Positions 20,657-31,290 are shown, counted from the stretch's first letter. The stretch: 64,000 nucleotides of DNA from Longimicrobium sp. (GCA_036389135.1 DASVQP010000038.1:93154-157153), one strand, 5' to 3'. Notes: generated by a model not told the origin, from the sequence alone. Numbers and translations are program-made.

Positions 20657-21697
20657 CTACACCAGCAGCATCGCATCGCCGTACGAAAAGAAGCGGTACC
20701 GCTCCGCCACCGCCTCGCGGTAGCTTTCCATTGCCAGGTCGTAGCCGCAGAAGGCGGCGACGAGCATGAGGAGGGTACTTTTCGGGAGGTGGAAGTTGGT
20801 GACGAGGTGGTCGACGGCGCGGAAGCGGTAGGGCGGGCGGATGAAGATGTCCGTCCAGCCGGAACCGGCGGGGACGGTGCCGTCTTCGGTGGCGACCGAT
20901 TCCAGGGTGCGGGCGACGGTGGTGCCCACGGCCCAGATGGAGCCGCCCGTGGCGCGAACTTCGGCCAGCGCCGCGGCGGATTCCTGGGGGACGCTGTACC
21001 ACTCCGAGTGCATGCGGTGCTCGGCGGGATCGTCCGCCTCCACGGGGCGAAAGGTGCCGACGCCGACGTGGAGGACGAGGCGCACGATGCGCACGCCCTT
21101 GGCTTCCAGCGCCGCCAACAGCTCGGGGGTGAAGTGCAGGCCGGCGGTGGGGGCGGCGACGGAGCCGCGCTCGCGGGCGAAGACGGTCTGGTAGCGCTCG
21201 CGGTCCTCGGGGCCGGCGGCGCGCTCCACGTAGGGCGGGAGCGGAACTTCGCCGTGGAGGTGGAGGGCGTCGTCCAGCGGGAGGTCGGTGTCCAGGCGGA
21301 CGATGCGCTCGCCGGTGGGGGTGCTTTCGAGGATGTGAACGGTAAAGCCTTCGGCGATCTCCACGGTACGGCCGGGCTTCAGCTTGCCGCCGGGACGCAC
21401 CAGCGCGCGCCACGTCCGCTCGTCGCCGCCCTCGGGGTGCAGGAGGAAGACCTCGGCGGGGGCGCCGCTCGGCTTGCGTCCCAGGAGCCGCGCGGGGAAG
21501 ACGCGCGTCTCGTTGAGCACCAGCGCGTCGCCCGCTGGGACGTACTCCAGCAGGTCGGCGAAGCTCCTGTGCGAGCGCCTCCCCGTGGCCCGGTCAACCA
21601 CGAGGAGGCGGCTTGCGTCCCGCCGCGCGGCCGGGGCCTGCGCGACGAGCTCGGGGGGAAGGTCGAAATCGTAGTCCGAGGTCCGGCTCCCCTTCAT
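20657..21697 (-). CDS. queA: tRNA preQ1(34) S-adenosylmethionine ribosyltransferase-isomerase QueA
   Basis: 346 residues. Adds the epoxycyclopentane of queuosine from SAM after Tgt has inserted preQ1. Conserved [39 protein letters not shown] and [12 protein letters not shown]. Start ATG 21697 overlaps the ruvB stop (ATGA). Intact, unlike the remnant at 18751. With tgt, queD and folE in the window, much of the queuosine route is represented. Confidence 0.97.
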   Translation of the reverse strand: MKGSRTSDYDFDLPPELVAQAPAARRDASRLLVVDRATGRRSHRSFADLLEYVPAGDALVLNETRVFPARLLGRKPSGAPAEVFLLHPEGGDERTWRALVRPGGKLKPGRTVEIAEGFTVHILESTPTGERIVRLDTDLPLDDALHLHGEVPLPPYVERAAGPEDRERYQTVFARERGSVAAPTAGLHFTPELLAALEAKGVRIVRLVLHVGVGTFRPVEADDPAEHRMHSEWYSVPQESAAALAEVRATGGSIWAVGTTVARTLESVATEDGTVPAGSGWTDIFIRPPYRFRAVDHLVTNFHLPKSTLLMLVAAFCGYDLAMESYREAVAERYRFFSYGDAMLLV

Positions 21698-22779
21698 GCG
21701 TCGAACAGGCTCTGCTGCGGCGGGGGAGCGGGCGGAAAGCCCTGCAGGTTCGACTGGTCCACCGGCGGCGCGTAGCCGAAGCGGCGGTACGCCTGGGCCG
21801 TGGCCACGCGGCCGCGCGGGGTGCGCATCAGGAAGCCGGTCTGAATGAGGAAGGGCTCGTATACCTCCTCCAGCGTCCCCGCGTCCTCGCCGATGGCGAT
21901 GGCGAGCGTCCCCAGGCCGACCGGACCGCCGCCGAACTGCTCGATCAGCGAGCGCAGGACGCGCGTGTCCATCTCGTCCAGCCCGAACTCGTCCACCTCC
22001 AGCATGTGCAGCGCGGCATCGGCCACGTCCTTGGTGATGACGCCGTCGGCGCGCACCTGGGCGTAGTCGCGCACGCGGCGGATCAGGCGGTTGGCCACGC
22101 GGGGCGTCCCGCGCGAGCGCCGGGCGATCTCCAGCGCGCCCGCCGGCTCGCAGGTGACGCCAAAGATCTCGGCGGTGCGCGCCACGATGAAGGTGAGCTG
22201 GTCCACCGGATAGTAGTTCAGCCGCTGCACGATGCCGAAGCGCGCCCTCATCGGCGGGGTCAGCAGGCCATAGCGCGTGGTGGCGCCGATCAGCGTGAAG
22301 CGCTCGATCCCCATCGAGATCGTCTGCGCGTTCGGTCCCTCGCTGATGCGAATGTCGACGCGGTAATCCTCCATCGCGGGGTAGAGAAACTCCTCAATGA
22401 TGGGGCGCAGGCGGTGGATCTCGTCGATGAAGAGGACGTCGCCCTCGCGCAGGTTGGTGAGGGTGCTCACCAGGTCCGCCGGCTTCTCCAGCACCGGGCC
22501 CGAGGTGATCTTGATGTTCACCCCCATCTCACGCGCGATCAGCATCCCGAGCGTCGTCTTCCCCAGCCCCGGCGGCCCGTACAGCAGCACGTGGTCCAGC
22601 GGCTCGCGGCGGTTGAGCGCGGCGTCGATGGCGATCTGGAGCGAGTCCTTGACCTTGGGCTGCCCGATGAACTCAGCGAGCCGCTGCGGCCGCAGGCTGA
22701 GCTCCTGCGTCGCGTCTTCGGAGAGCTGCTCCGGCGTCGTGATCTCCGGGCGCCTGGGCAGGTTCGGATCGTTCGACAT
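21694..22779 (-). CDS. ruvB: Holliday junction DNA helicase RuvB
   Basis: 361 residues. AAA+ motor of the RuvABC branch-migration complex. Walker [10 protein letters not shown], Walker B FIDEIHRL, sensor GATTRYGLL, arginine finger in MRARFGI region, C-terminal winged helix ([23 protein letters not shown]). Complete. Confidence 0.98.
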   Translation of the reverse strand: MSNDPNLPRRPEITTPEQLSEDATQELSLRPQRLAEFIGQPKVKDSLQIAIDAALNRREPLDHVLLYGPPGLGKTTLGMLIAREMGVNIKITSGPVLEKPADLVSTLTNLREGDVLFIDEIHRLRPIIEEFLYPAMEDYRVDIRISEGPNAQTISMGIERFTLIGATTRYGLLTPPMRARFGIVQRLNYYPVDQLTFIVARTAEIFGVTCEPAGALEIARRSRGTPRVANRLIRRVRDYAQVRADGVITKDVADAALHMLEVDEFGLDEMDTRVLRSLIEQFGGGPVGLGTLAIAIGEDAGTLEEVYEPFLIQTGFLMRTPRGRVATAQAYRRFGYAPPVDQSNLQGFPPAPPPQQSLFDA

Positions 22780-22867
22780 CGCGTCCTCGCGGGAGTGCTA
22801 CGGGGGATCTTCGGTTGGCTGAATGTACACAGTTTTTACGCTACGGTCCAGTAAGAAGGAAACCGCG

Positions 22868-22955
22868 GCTCACACAGAGGGCACGGAGATCAACTGCAAG
22901 GCACAGAGAACCCCTTCCGCTGTTCTTTCGGTACCCTCTGTGGCTCTGTGTGAGG
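22868..22955. repeat. Family F CACAGAG palindromic repeat, copy 2
   Basis: Arms CTCACACAGAGGGCAC and TACCCTCTGTGGCTCTGTGTGAG face each other in the 180-base ruvB-ruvA spacer. The repeat interrupts what is usually a tight ruvA-ruvB junction. Confidence 0.75.
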
Positions 22956-22961
22956 CTGTTT

Positions 22962-23549
22962 TTACTTGAGGCGGGTGAGGGCTTGGCGGATCAGCTCGGG
23001 GGCGGGAAGGTTGCCGTGCTCCTGGACGACGGAGCGGATGGCGCGCTCCGCGTCGGCCTGCAGGACGCCGAGGGCGCCGAGGGCACGCATCGCCTCTTCC
23101 ATCCCGGGCGCGCGGGCACCCACGCCGGCGGGGGAGAGGAGGACGTCGTCCAGCTTCCCCGTGAGGTCCAGGACGATGCGCTCGGCCGTCTTCTTCCCCA
23201 CCCCGCTCACCGAGACGAGCGCGGCGGAGTTGCGCTCGCGGATTGCGCGCACCACGCTCTGCGCACCCAGCGCACCGACGAGCGAGAGGGCCAGCCGCGG
23301 CCCCACGCCGTTCGCGCCCAGCAACTTGGCGAAGACGACGCGCTCCACGTCTTCCAGGAAGCCGTACAGGATCAGCGCGTCCTCGCGCACGATCTGGTAG
23401 GTGCGCAGCGTCACCTGCTCGCCCAGCTTGGGGAGGCGCTCGAAAACGCTGTTGGGGATGAGGATCTCGTAGCAGACGCCCCCGGGGGTGAATACCTCCA
23501 CCCGCTCCAGCTCGCGCACCACCAGCTCGCCGCGGACCCGCGCGATCAC
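22962..23549 (-). CDS. ruvA: Holliday junction branch migration protein RuvA
   Basis: 195 residues from GTG 23549, which overlaps the ruvC stop (GTGA). N-terminal OB fold (ARVRGELVVRELE, GVCYEILIP), tandem helix-hairpin-helix motifs (LLGANGVGPRLALSLV, VSVSGVGKKTAERIV) and the C-terminal RuvB-binding domain. Usual length. Confidence 0.96.
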   Translation of the reverse strand: MIARVRGELVVRELERVEVFTPGGVCYEILIPNSVFERLPKLGEQVTLRTYQIVREDALILYGFLEDVERVVFAKLLGANGVGPRLALSLVGALGAQSVVRAIRERNSAALVSVSGVGKKTAERIVLDLTGKLDDVLLSPAGVGARAPGMEEAMRALGALGVLQADAERAIRSVVQEHGNLPAPELIRQALTRLK

Positions 23550-24070
23550 TTCGCCCCCTGGTCGAACAGGCGCAGCTTCAGGTTCATCGGTGTCTTGGCG
23601 CCGGGCCCGAAGCCGCGGAAGCAGTGGCAGAGCGCCACCGCCACGCCGTCCGACGCGTCGTGCGGCTTGGGGGGGGCGGTGAGGCGAAGGAGGCGCTGCA
23701 CCATGTATCCCACCTGCTCCTTGGTGGCCGCGCCGGTCCCGGCGACGGCGCTCTTGACCTCGGCGGGCGGATACTCGGCCACCTGGACGTCGCGCAGCGC
23801 GGCGGCAAGGAGCACCGCCCCGCGCGCGTGGCCCAGGACGACGGAGGTGCGCACGTTCTTGGAATAGAAGACGCCCTCCACCGCCAGCACGGCCGGCGAG
23901 TGGCGGGCGATGACCTCGGAGAGCCCTTCGTAGATGTCGCGGAGCCGCATGGGGAGAGCGGCCTTGGGGGCGGTGCGGATCACCCCGCACTCCACCAGCG
24001 ACACGGCGCCGTCGCGCGTGCGGGCGACGACGCCGTAGCCGGTGACCGCGGTGCCGGGGTCTACCCCCAT
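23546..24070 (-). CDS. ruvC: Crossover junction endodeoxyribonuclease RuvC
   Basis: Resolves Holliday junctions. 174 residues from ATG 24070, with a GGAGG 11 bases upstream (a GTG at 24073 is 8 bases from it); a start at 24160 would add 30 poorly conserved residues and overlap yebC. Catalytic acids: D in GVDPGTAVTGYG, E in AVEGVFYSKN, and the HDASD motif near the C-terminus. Matches E. coli RuvC in length. Confidence 0.95.
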   Translation of the reverse strand: MGVDPGTAVTGYGVVARTRDGAVSLVECGVIRTAPKAALPMRLRDIYEGLSEVIARHSPAVLAVEGVFYSKNVRTSVVLGHARGAVLLAAALRDVQVAEYPPAEVKSAVAGTGAATKEQVGYMVQRLLRLTAPPKPHDASDGVAVALCHCFRGFGPGAKTPMNLKLRLFDQGAK

Positions 24071-24134
24071 CACCAGCGACACCTCCGGCTGCAACGGACG
24101 GAGCGGCTGCACGGGCGCGGCCGCTCGGGGTGAC

Positions 24135-24878
24135 TCAGACCTCGGCGAGGCTGTCGACATCCACGTCGGCGTTGCTGTACACCTTTTGGACGTCGTCCAT
24201 GTCCTCGATCAGGTCCAGCAGCTTGACGAGCTTGTCCGCGTCCGGGCCCTCGACCTTGACCTCGGTCTTGGGGACCATCGCCAGCTCGGCCTCCTCCCAC
24301 ACGATCCCCTGCTCGCGCAGCGCGTCCTGCACGGCGTGGAAGTCGGAGACCTCGGTGAGCACGGTGAAGCCGCCTTCCTCCACCTGCACGTCCATGGCGC
24401 CGGCCTCGAGCGCGGCCTCCATCACCTTCTCCTCGTCGTACTTCTCGGAGTCGATGTGGATCTGGCCGCGGCGATCGAACATCCACGCCACCGAGCCCGT
24501 GGTACCGAGGTTGCCGCCGTTGCGCGAGAGCCACTTGCGAAGGTCGGCCACCGTGCGGTTGGCGTTGTCCGTGAGCGTGTCCACCATGATGGCGACGCCG
24601 GCGGGGCCGTACGCCTCGTACGTCACCTCCTCGTACGACACGCCCTCGAGCTCGCCCGTGCCCTTTTTGACGGCGCGGTCGATGTTCTCGTTGGGCATGT
24701 TGGCGGCCTTGGCCGTGTCGATGGCGAGGCGCAGGCGCGGGTTACCGGACGGGTCGCCGCCGCCGGCCTTGGCCGCCACGGTGATCTCGCGGATCAGCTT
24801 GGTCCAGGCGGCCGCGCGCTTGTTGTCGGTGATCGCCTTCTTGTGCTTGATCTGCTTCCACTTGCTATGCCCGGCCAT
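24135..24878 (-). CDS. yebC: YebC/PmpR (TACO1-like) family protein
   Basis: 247 residues from ATG 24878, giving the family start MAGHSKWKQIKHKK; the frame remains open upstream. Conserved GNPRLRLAIDTAKAANMP, YEAYGPAGVAI, GGNLGTTGSVAWMF. Family members are transcriptional regulators or, as shown more recently for YebC proteins, translation factors for proline-rich stretches. yebC-ruvC-ruvA-ruvB is a widespread order. Confidence 0.96.
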   Translation of the reverse strand: MAGHSKWKQIKHKKAITDNKRAAAWTKLIREITVAAKAGGGDPSGNPRLRLAIDTAKAANMPNENIDRAVKKGTGELEGVSYEEVTYEAYGPAGVAIMVDTLTDNANRTVADLRKWLSRNGGNLGTTGSVAWMFDRRGQIHIDSEKYDEEKVMEAALEAGAMDVQVEEGGFTVLTEVSDFHAVQDALREQGIVWEEAELAMVPKTEVKVEGPDADKLVKLLDLIEDMDDVQKVYSNADVDVDSLAEV

Positions 24879-24963
24879 CGGGCACCTCCACGTACGCTGT
24901 AAGGGAACGGATCGCCGCCGGGGCATGGCGAATATAGCTAACGCGCGGTCTGAAGGCCAAGAG

Positions 24964-25099
24964 AAGTGCTAAGTCCTAAGTGCTAAGTGCTAAGTGCTAA
25001 GTGCTAAGTGCTAAGTGCTAAGTGCTAAGTGCTAAGTGAAAACGCACTCACGCACTGACGCACTGCCGTTCAGGACTCAGCACTTAGCACTTAGCACTT
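24964..25099. repeat. Family B heptamer inverted array, copy 2 (longest)
   Basis: About ten tandem AAGTGCT units (second unit AAGTCCT) from 24964, an AAAA spacer, centre CGCACTCACGCACTGACGCA, CTGCCGTTCAGGACT, then three complementary CACTTAG units ending at 25099. Located in the yebC-YciI spacer. The copy number of the left arm is higher than elsewhere, suggesting slippage. Confidence 0.88.
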
Positions 25100-25104
25100 C
25101 ATTC

Positions 25105-25407
25105 CTACACCCCCGCCGCCTGCGGCAAAAACGCCGCAAACCTCGGATCGCTCTTCACCGGATTGAACCGTACGATCTCGAACTCGGCGATGCCGTTCTC
25201 GAAGTAGGGGTCGTCGCAGATCATCTTGGTGGCCTCCACCTCGCTGTCGAGCGTGGTGAGGATGACGCCGCCCGTGCGCGGCTCGCGCGGGCCGGAGAAG
25301 ATCAGCTTCCCTTCACGGTACAGCCCGTCCAGGTACGCGCGATGGGCGGCGGTGTGGGCTTCTACTTCGTCGATCGGCTTCACGTAGCGGAGTAGGATCA
25401 GGATCAT
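25105..25407 (-). CDS. YciI-family protein
   Basis: 100 residues from ATG 25407. Ferredoxin-like YCII fold: ILLRYVKPIDEVEAH, HRAYLDGLYREGKL, GGVILTTLDS, DPYFENGIAEFEIVRF. The conserved His-Asp pair of the family appears as H-R-A-Y-L and DDPYF. Small cytosolic proteins of mostly unknown role, some lyases or dehalogenase-like. Hidden inside a longer meaningless frame. Confidence 0.9.
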   Translation of the reverse strand: MILILLRYVKPIDEVEAHTAAHRAYLDGLYREGKLIFSGPREPRTGGVILTTLDSEVEATKMICDDPYFENGIAEFEIVRFNPVKSDPRFAAFLPQAAGV

Positions 25408-25505
25408 GGAACCGGAATGCCTGGGGATGGGGAGCGCGGGCTTGCCGCGGTCGAGACAACGCTTCTCTAGGGCTAGCGCATCGGGCGCTCCGCCGCAACC
25501 CGCCG

Positions 25506-26288
25506 CTACCGCACCCCGGCCGCCGCGAGCACTGCCTGGTGCACCCGCCCGTTGCTGGCCGCCACGCCGCGCCACGACGGGTTCGGCTGGTTGTAGCGAA
25601 AGGGCTCGCCGTCCAGCCCCGTGACGCGCCCGCCCGCCTCGCGCACGATCACCTCCGCGCCGCACACGTCCCACTCGTGCTTGGGGCCAAAGGAGACGAA
25701 CGCGTCGCCCGTGCCGTCGGCCACCTTGACCATCTTGTACGCGGTGCTCCCCAGCGGATGAACCGTGCAGCTCTCCGCGAACCCGCCCAGCTCCCCGCGC
25801 CGCAGCTCGGACCGCGAGCAGAGGACGCGCGGCATACCCACCCGCGGCGAGACGCGGACGGGCACGCCGTTCAGCCACGCGCCGCCGCCCTCGATGGCGT
25901 GGTACACCTCGCCGGTGACGGGATTGCACACCACGCCCAGCACCGCGCGATCCCCCTCCACCAGCCCGATGCTGACGGCGAATTCGGCGATCCCCTGCAC
26001 GAAGGAGTTGGTGCCGTCGATGGGGTCCACCACCCAGAGCCGCTCCCGTTCCAGCCGCTCGGGGGAGTCGGCGGTCTCCTCTGAGAGCCACCCGTACTCC
26101 GGCCGGTCGCCATTCAGCACCTCGCGGATCACGCGGTCCGCCTCCACGTCAGCATCGGTGACGGGCTGGTCGGGGTCCTTGTAGCGCACCTCCATTTTCG
26201 CGCGGAACGCGGGGCGAATCACCTCGGCCGCCGCCCGCGCGGCGCGGAGGGCGAGATCGAGGTCGGACTGCAGATCACTGAGATGCAT
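25506..26288 (-). CDS. Inositol monophosphatase-family phosphatase
   Basis: 260 residues. Metal-binding motifs: EE in WLSEETAD, DPIDGTNSF, and late WDVCGAEVIVREAGG with the third-site Asp. Family covers inositol-1-phosphatase, HisN histidinol phosphatase, CysQ; KYKDPDQPVTDAD-like N-terminus and length fit HisN/IMPase more than CysQ. Substrate not assignable. Monocistronic appearance. Confidence 0.93.
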   Translation of the reverse strand: MHLSDLQSDLDLALRAARAAAEVIRPAFRAKMEVRYKDPDQPVTDADVEADRVIREVLNGDRPEYGWLSEETADSPERLERERLWVVDPIDGTNSFVQGIAEFAVSIGLVEGDRAVLGVVCNPVTGEVYHAIEGGGAWLNGVPVRVSPRVGMPRVLCSRSELRRGELGGFAESCTVHPLGSTAYKMVKVADGTGDAFVSFGPKHEWDVCGAEVIVREAGGRVTGLDGEPFRYNQPNPSWRGVAASNGRVHQAVLAAAGVR

Positions 26289-26308
26289 CAGGCTCGCTCA
26301 ACTGCTTG

Positions 26309-26396
26309 GCTCACACAGAGACACAGAGGAAACAGCGAGAACAGCAAGAAGGGTTCTCTGCGTCTTGCAGTTCCTCTGTGCCCTCTGTGTGTGATG
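26309..26396. repeat. Family F CACAGAG palindromic repeat, copy 3
   Basis: Arms CTCACACAGAGACACAGAGG and CCTCTGTGCCCTCTGTGTG in the spacer between the phosphatase start and the subtilisin terminator. Confidence 0.75.
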
Positions 26397-26420
26397 CTTT
26401 TCGCGCGCATCCGCAGAACC

Positions 26421-26454
26421 GAGAGCGGAGCCAGGTGATCCCGGCTCCGCTCTC
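26421..26454. terminator. Hairpin downstream of the subtilisin gene
   Basis: Perfect 12-base inverted repeat GAGAGCGGAGCC / GGCTCCGCTCTC with a 10-base loop, 28 bases past the subtilisin stop on the minus strand. No T-run follows, so it may act as a 3' stabiliser or weak terminator. Confidence 0.6.
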
Positions 26455-26481
26455 GCACCTCAACTCACGATCGGCCAAACG

Positions 26482-27945
<1,464 letters not shown>

Positions 27946-28373
27946 TGAGTGTTACTCCAGTTAGGGAGAGTGGAATGGAAGCGGTGATCGGCGACCGCGC
28001 AACTTTACAATGCACAAAACAGTCCTAAAGTGCGCTTAGTGGAAGTTGTTCATTTTTGCGAGGTTACAGAAACGACCCAGCTACCGTTCACTCTTGGAGT
28101 GCTGCAGATCGGTGCAGCCGCATACCAATTCAGTGCGCGTTTTGTCTTGAAGGGAATGTTAGGAAAATCCAGCCTGACACCGAGGCACAGACTACGACCA
28201 CGATCAAGGATACTCCTCTCTGTAGCCTTACCGTTCCCTCTGTGCCTTCTGTGTGATGCTCGTCCATTGTTCCTCTCCGCGGCTCCGCGTCTCTGCGTGA
28301 GATTTCCGTCACAATGCCAGACCGCCCCGGAACCGTGTAGGCGCCGGGGGCGGAGTGGTGGCAAGGATCACGG
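27946..28373. other. Gene-free spacer upstream of the subtilisin, with family F repeat copy 4
   Basis: About 430 bases. The part near 27960-28160 is noticeably AT-richer than the genome and probably holds the subtilisin promoter; I could not assign boxes with confidence. At about 28224-28311 lies family F copy 4 (TTCCCTCTGTGCCTTCTGTGTG and CGCGGCTCCGCGTCTCTGCGTGAG arms, one side only). No gene. Confidence 0.5.
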
Positions 28374-29027
28374 TCAGCGGTTGGATGTCTCGCGCGAGAG
28401 GCGGTACATCTCGGCGGCGCGCTCCGGGTTGCCCTTGCGGTCGTAGGCGATGCCCATGGCGTAGTAGGCGCGCGTGTTCTCGGGCTGAAGGCGCACGGCC
28501 TCCTCCAGCGCCTCGATCGCGGCGTCCGACTCGGCAAGCTGGTTGAGCGCCTCGCCCAGGATCAGGTACGCCGAGACCGAGGTGCCGTCCAGCTCCACCG
28601 CGCGGCGAAGGGCCGTGACGGCGGCCGCGTACACGCCCCGCTTGTAGAGCGCCGTGCCAAGCTGCAGGTGCACCTCGAACGAGTCCGGCGCCAGGCGCTG
28701 GGCGCGGCGCAGCTCCTTCTCCGCAGCGTCGAACTTGCGCTGGGCAGCCAGGGCCGCGCCCAGCCCCGTCACCGCCCGCACCAGGTCCGGGCTGACGGCG
28801 ATCACGGCGCTGTACGCCTCGGCCGCCTCGGCGGCGCTGCCGGCGGCGGCCAGCTCGTCCGCACGGTCCAGCCGCGCGACGAGTGCGTCGTCCAGCGGCT
28901 CATCGACCACGGCGGCGCGTGCGGGTGCGCGCCGCGGGCCGCGCGTGGCGCGCGCGGGCCCGGCATCCTGCCCCGTCTCCGGCGGAAGGTCGTCCCCATC
29001 TGAGTCTCTGCTATTCCGGACCATCAT
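28374..29027 (-). CDS. TPR-repeat protein
   Basis: 217 residues from ATG 29027 (a second ATG at 29024). A charged, disordered N-terminus (about 1-55) then four to five TPR units (LVRAVTGLGAALAAQ, SFEVHLQLGTALYKRG, VSAYLILGEALNQL, TRAYYAMGIAYDRKGN). No signal peptide or enzyme domain. The start overlaps the end of cutA by about 17 bases, so the two are coupled. A protein-interaction role is all that can be said. Confidence 0.85.
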   Translation of the reverse strand: MMVRNSRDSDGDDLPPETGQDAGPARATRGPRRAPARAAVVDEPLDDALVARLDRADELAAAGSAAEAAEAYSAVIAVSPDLVRAVTGLGAALAAQRKFDAAEKELRRAQRLAPDSFEVHLQLGTALYKRGVYAAAVTALRRAVELDGTSVSAYLILGEALNQLAESDAAIEALEEAVRLQPENTRAYYAMGIAYDRKGNPERAAEMYRLSRETSNR

Positions 29028-29397
29028 CCACCCTGGTTGCGCGGGGGAGCTCCGCCGCTCCCCCCTGCTGGTGCTCCGTCTCTTCCAGCACCCACTTTCC
29101 GTACTCCTCCGACACCCACTCCAGCGGCGCGGCGACCAGCTCCGGCAGATCGTAAGGGTGAAGCTCCGCAATGCGCTGAAAGAGGCGGGGCACCAGGGAC
29201 CGGCGCGTCTTGAAGAGCACCTGCGACTCCGAGTCGGCCCTCATCTCCCCCTGCCAGTGGTACATCGAGAGCACCCCCACCATTACCGTAGCGCAGGCGG
29301 CGAGCCGCTCCTGCACCACCATCTTCGCGAGGCGCTCCGCCACCGCCGAGTCTGGCGCGGTCATGAACACCAGTGCCAGATCCGCGCCGTCGTTCAT
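29011..29397 (-). CDS. cutA: CutA-like divalent cation tolerance protein
   Basis: 128 residues. CutA1 fold, related to PII: LAKMVVQERLAACATV, YHWQGEMRADSESQVLFKT, ELHPYDLPELVAAPLEWV are the family landmarks. Trimeric cytosolic protein linked to copper tolerance in E. coli, though its molecular role is unclear. The last 17 residues extend past the usual end and overlap the next gene. Confidence 0.95.
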   Translation of the reverse strand: MNDGADLALVFMTAPDSAVAERLAKMVVQERLAACATVMVGVLSMYHWQGEMRADSESQVLFKTRRSLVPRLFQRIAELHPYDLPELVAAPLEWVSEEYGKWVLEETEHQQGGAAELPRATRVDDGPE

Positions 29398-29402
29398 CGC
29401 TG

Positions 29403-29852
29403 TTACGGCTCCGCTCCAACGGGGAGCGGGCCGTCGTCGCCGGTCAGCTCCGCCAGGGTGGCGCGCGCATGCGAGATGTGCCGCTGCGCGTGCGGCGACG
29501 CCGGCGGGCGCGCGAGGAATGCCCGCAGGTGCGCGATCGCCTCGTCCGTCTGCGCCTGCTGGAGCAGGAGGAACGCCAGCCCGTAGTGGGCCCCCGAGGC
29601 GTGCGGCTTCAGCTCCAGGACGCGGCGGTACGTCTTCATCGCCTCGTCCGTCATCCCGATGCGGGTGTACGTCACCGCGATCTGCTGGAGGACGTCCGTG
29701 TCGTTAGGGCTTTCGCGCAGGGCGAGCCGGAACGAGGTGAGCGCCTCGTGGAACTTCTCGTCCTGGAGGAGGACGGTCCCTTCCTCGTAGTAGTCCGGAT
29801 CCCGCGCGTCCGAGCCAGGTCGGCCGTGGATGATCTTGTTGAACCAGGACAT
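29403..29852 (-). CDS. Small TPR-repeat protein
   Basis: 149 residues from ATG 29852, hidden within a longer frame. Begins MSWFNKIIHGRPG and carries three TPR units (DYYEEGTVLLQDEKFHEAL, DVLQQIAVTYTRIG, GAHYGLAFLLLQQAQ). It precedes cutA by 5 bases and forms with it and the next TPR gene a three-gene minus-strand unit. Confidence 0.85.
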   Translation of the reverse strand: MSWFNKIIHGRPGSDARDPDYYEEGTVLLQDEKFHEALTSFRLALRESPNDTDVLQQIAVTYTRIGMTDEAMKTYRRVLELKPHASGAHYGLAFLLLQQAQTDEAIAHLRAFLARPPASPHAQRHISHARATLAELTGDDGPLPVGAEP

Positions 29853-29983
29853 TCCGGTTTCGATAAGCGTGTGCTCGGGGACCGGACCGAAGCCAGGTGG
29901 AGGGTGCCGGACGGGCGCCGCGGAGCCCGTCCGGCAAGGGTCCCAAGTTACCCGCGAAGGGGTGGGGTGCGCAACCGAATCGG

Positions 29984-30616
29984 TCAGCGTCCCGGTGCCG
30001 CCGCCGTGGGGCCGGGCTTCTTCGCCACCACCACTCCTTCTTGCTCCAGGAGCACCTCCGCGCCCAGCCGGCGGAGCTCCTCCGATGCGCCTTCGGGCGC
30101 GGGGTCCAGCACCAGCCGCGTCCCCGGCGCCAGCACGCGCACCGCCTCCGCGAGCGGCGTCTCCGCGCCGGTGAGCGCCACGCCGCGCAGCATCCCGCCG
30201 CGCACGGGGAGCGCCGGGCCGCCGGCCACGCGGCTCACCCCCGGCGTGCCGTCTTCGGGGATGGGGTGTGCGGTGAAGGCTACCACCTGGAGCCCCGGCA
30301 CCAGGGCGGCGATGGCGGGAGCAAGCTCCGCGCCGGGGCCGGCCACCAGCACGGTGCCGCTGGCTCCCGCCAGCCCCAGCAGCGCCGCCAGCCGCACCGC
30401 CGCGTCCGGGTCCTGCGCGGCCGCGGGCGTAGGCGCGCCTCCGACGACGCGCAGGTCGACGGTACCATCCTCGATCGGGTACATCTCGCGGCAGTTGGAG
30501 CAGCCCAGACTCCCCTGCACCACCCGCCGCTCCTCCAGCCGGTCCGCCAGGAGGATCAGACCGAGCTCCGGGCCGCAGCGTGGGCAGGTGAGGATGTCGG
30601 TGAGGAGGATGTGCAT
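29984..30616 (-). CDS. Trm112-like zinc-ribbon protein with degenerate methyltransferase-like domain
   Basis: 210 residues. N-terminal Trm112p-type zinc ribbon, cysteines C11/C14 (LTCPRC) and a later CSNC pair, DGTVDL ending. The rest (80-200) resembles a Rossmann methyltransferase without a clear SAM motif (VLVAGPGAEL). Bacterial Trm112-like proteins often assist methyltransferases; a fused, decayed catalytic domain is plausible. Function unknown. Confidence 0.65.
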   Translation of the reverse strand: MHILLTDILTCPRCGPELGLILLADRLEERRVVQGSLGCSNCREMYPIEDGTVDLRVVGGAPTPAAAQDPDAAVRLAALLGLAGASGTVLVAGPGAELAPAIAALVPGLQVVAFTAHPIPEDGTPGVSRVAGGPALPVRGGMLRGVALTGAETPLAEAVRVLAPGTRLVLDPAPEGASEELRRLGAEVLLEQEGVVVAKKPGPTAAAPGR

Positions 30617-30678
30617 GGTGGTCGATGGGTGCGGCCGAGGTGGTGCCGGGGTGGGCGGGGGCCAGGCCTGGGCAGCCC

Positions 30679-30905
30679 GGCGGTTGAAACCGCTGCAACA
30701 ACCGCGGGAAGCCTGCCTTCGCAGGCTCCGGTGGTGGCATTGGCGCGGGTGGGCGGGTCGGGCGCCGCATCACCGGGGGCTAAAGCCCCCGGCTGGAACC
30801 ACGGGAAGGCGGCTAAAGCCGGCTCGAGAAACGCGGCATCAGACCCGGAGTCCGCGAAGGCGGACTTTGTGCTGTTGTTGCAGCGAGTTCACTCGCCCGA
30901 GGAGG
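30679..30905. repeat. Family E composite palindromes, copy 1
   Basis: A chain of short palindromes: CGGTTGAAACCG, GCCTGCCTTCGCAGGC, GGGGGCTAAAGCCCCC, GGCGGCTAAAGCCGGC, AGTCCGCGAAGGCGGACT, GAGTTCACTC, with GTGCTGTTGTTGCAGC between the last two. Runs right up to the queD stop codon. Other copies: 33533-33595, 43459-43515, 62180-62530. Confidence 0.85.
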
Positions 30906-31286
30906 TCACCACATCGGGCGGGGAGAGTACTGGGCCCACTGGTTGGGGGTCTCCCAGACACGGACGTAGGCGAGGTGCTCGCCGTCGGGGCCGAGGCGGT
31001 CGCGCATCTGCTGGTAGATCCAGCGGGCCTGGTTCTCCGCGCTCGGCTCCAGCTCGGTGAAGGGCGGGAGGTCGTTGATGTTCTCGTGGTCCAGGTGCTC
31101 GGCGATCGCGCGGAGGTGGCGCTTGGCCTCCGTGAAGTCGAACGCCATGCCGCCCTCGCCCACGTCCTCGAAGGCGAGACCGGCCTCCACGACGTAGTGG
31201 TGCCCGTGCAGCTTCTCGCACTTGCCGCGGTAGTTGCGCAGGAAGTGGGCGGAGTCGTAGTGGGCCTTGACGTTCAGCAGGAACAT
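30906..31286 (-). CDS. queD: 6-carboxytetrahydropterin synthase QueD
   Basis: 126 residues from ATG 31286. Converts dihydroneopterin triphosphate to 6-carboxytetrahydropterin on the way to preQ0 and queuosine. T-fold with zinc histidines H14, H27, H29 and catalytic C23 (GKCEKLHGHHY), and the ENINDLPPF/ PSAENQARW segment. The spacing CxxxHGH identifies it as QueD-like rather than the PTPS type encoded two genes away. Last gene of a PTPS-folE-SDR-queD unit. Confidence 0.88.
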   Translation of the reverse strand: MFLLNVKAHYDSAHFLRNYRGKCEKLHGHHYVVEAGLAFEDVGEGGMAFDFTEAKRHLRAIAEHLDHENINDLPPFTELEPSAENQARWIYQQMRDRLGPDGEHLAYVRVWETPNQWAQYSPRPMW

Positions 31287-31290
31287 GGCG

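Noticed and set aside
24964..25099. Tandem AAGTGCT repeats as a CRISPR array
   Set aside because: Units are 7 bases with no spacers, the array is inverted in its second half, and no cas genes are present.
28050..28364. 104-residue minus-strand frame upstream of the subtilisin
   Set aside because: Consists largely of family F repeat, no domain and no ribosome binding site.
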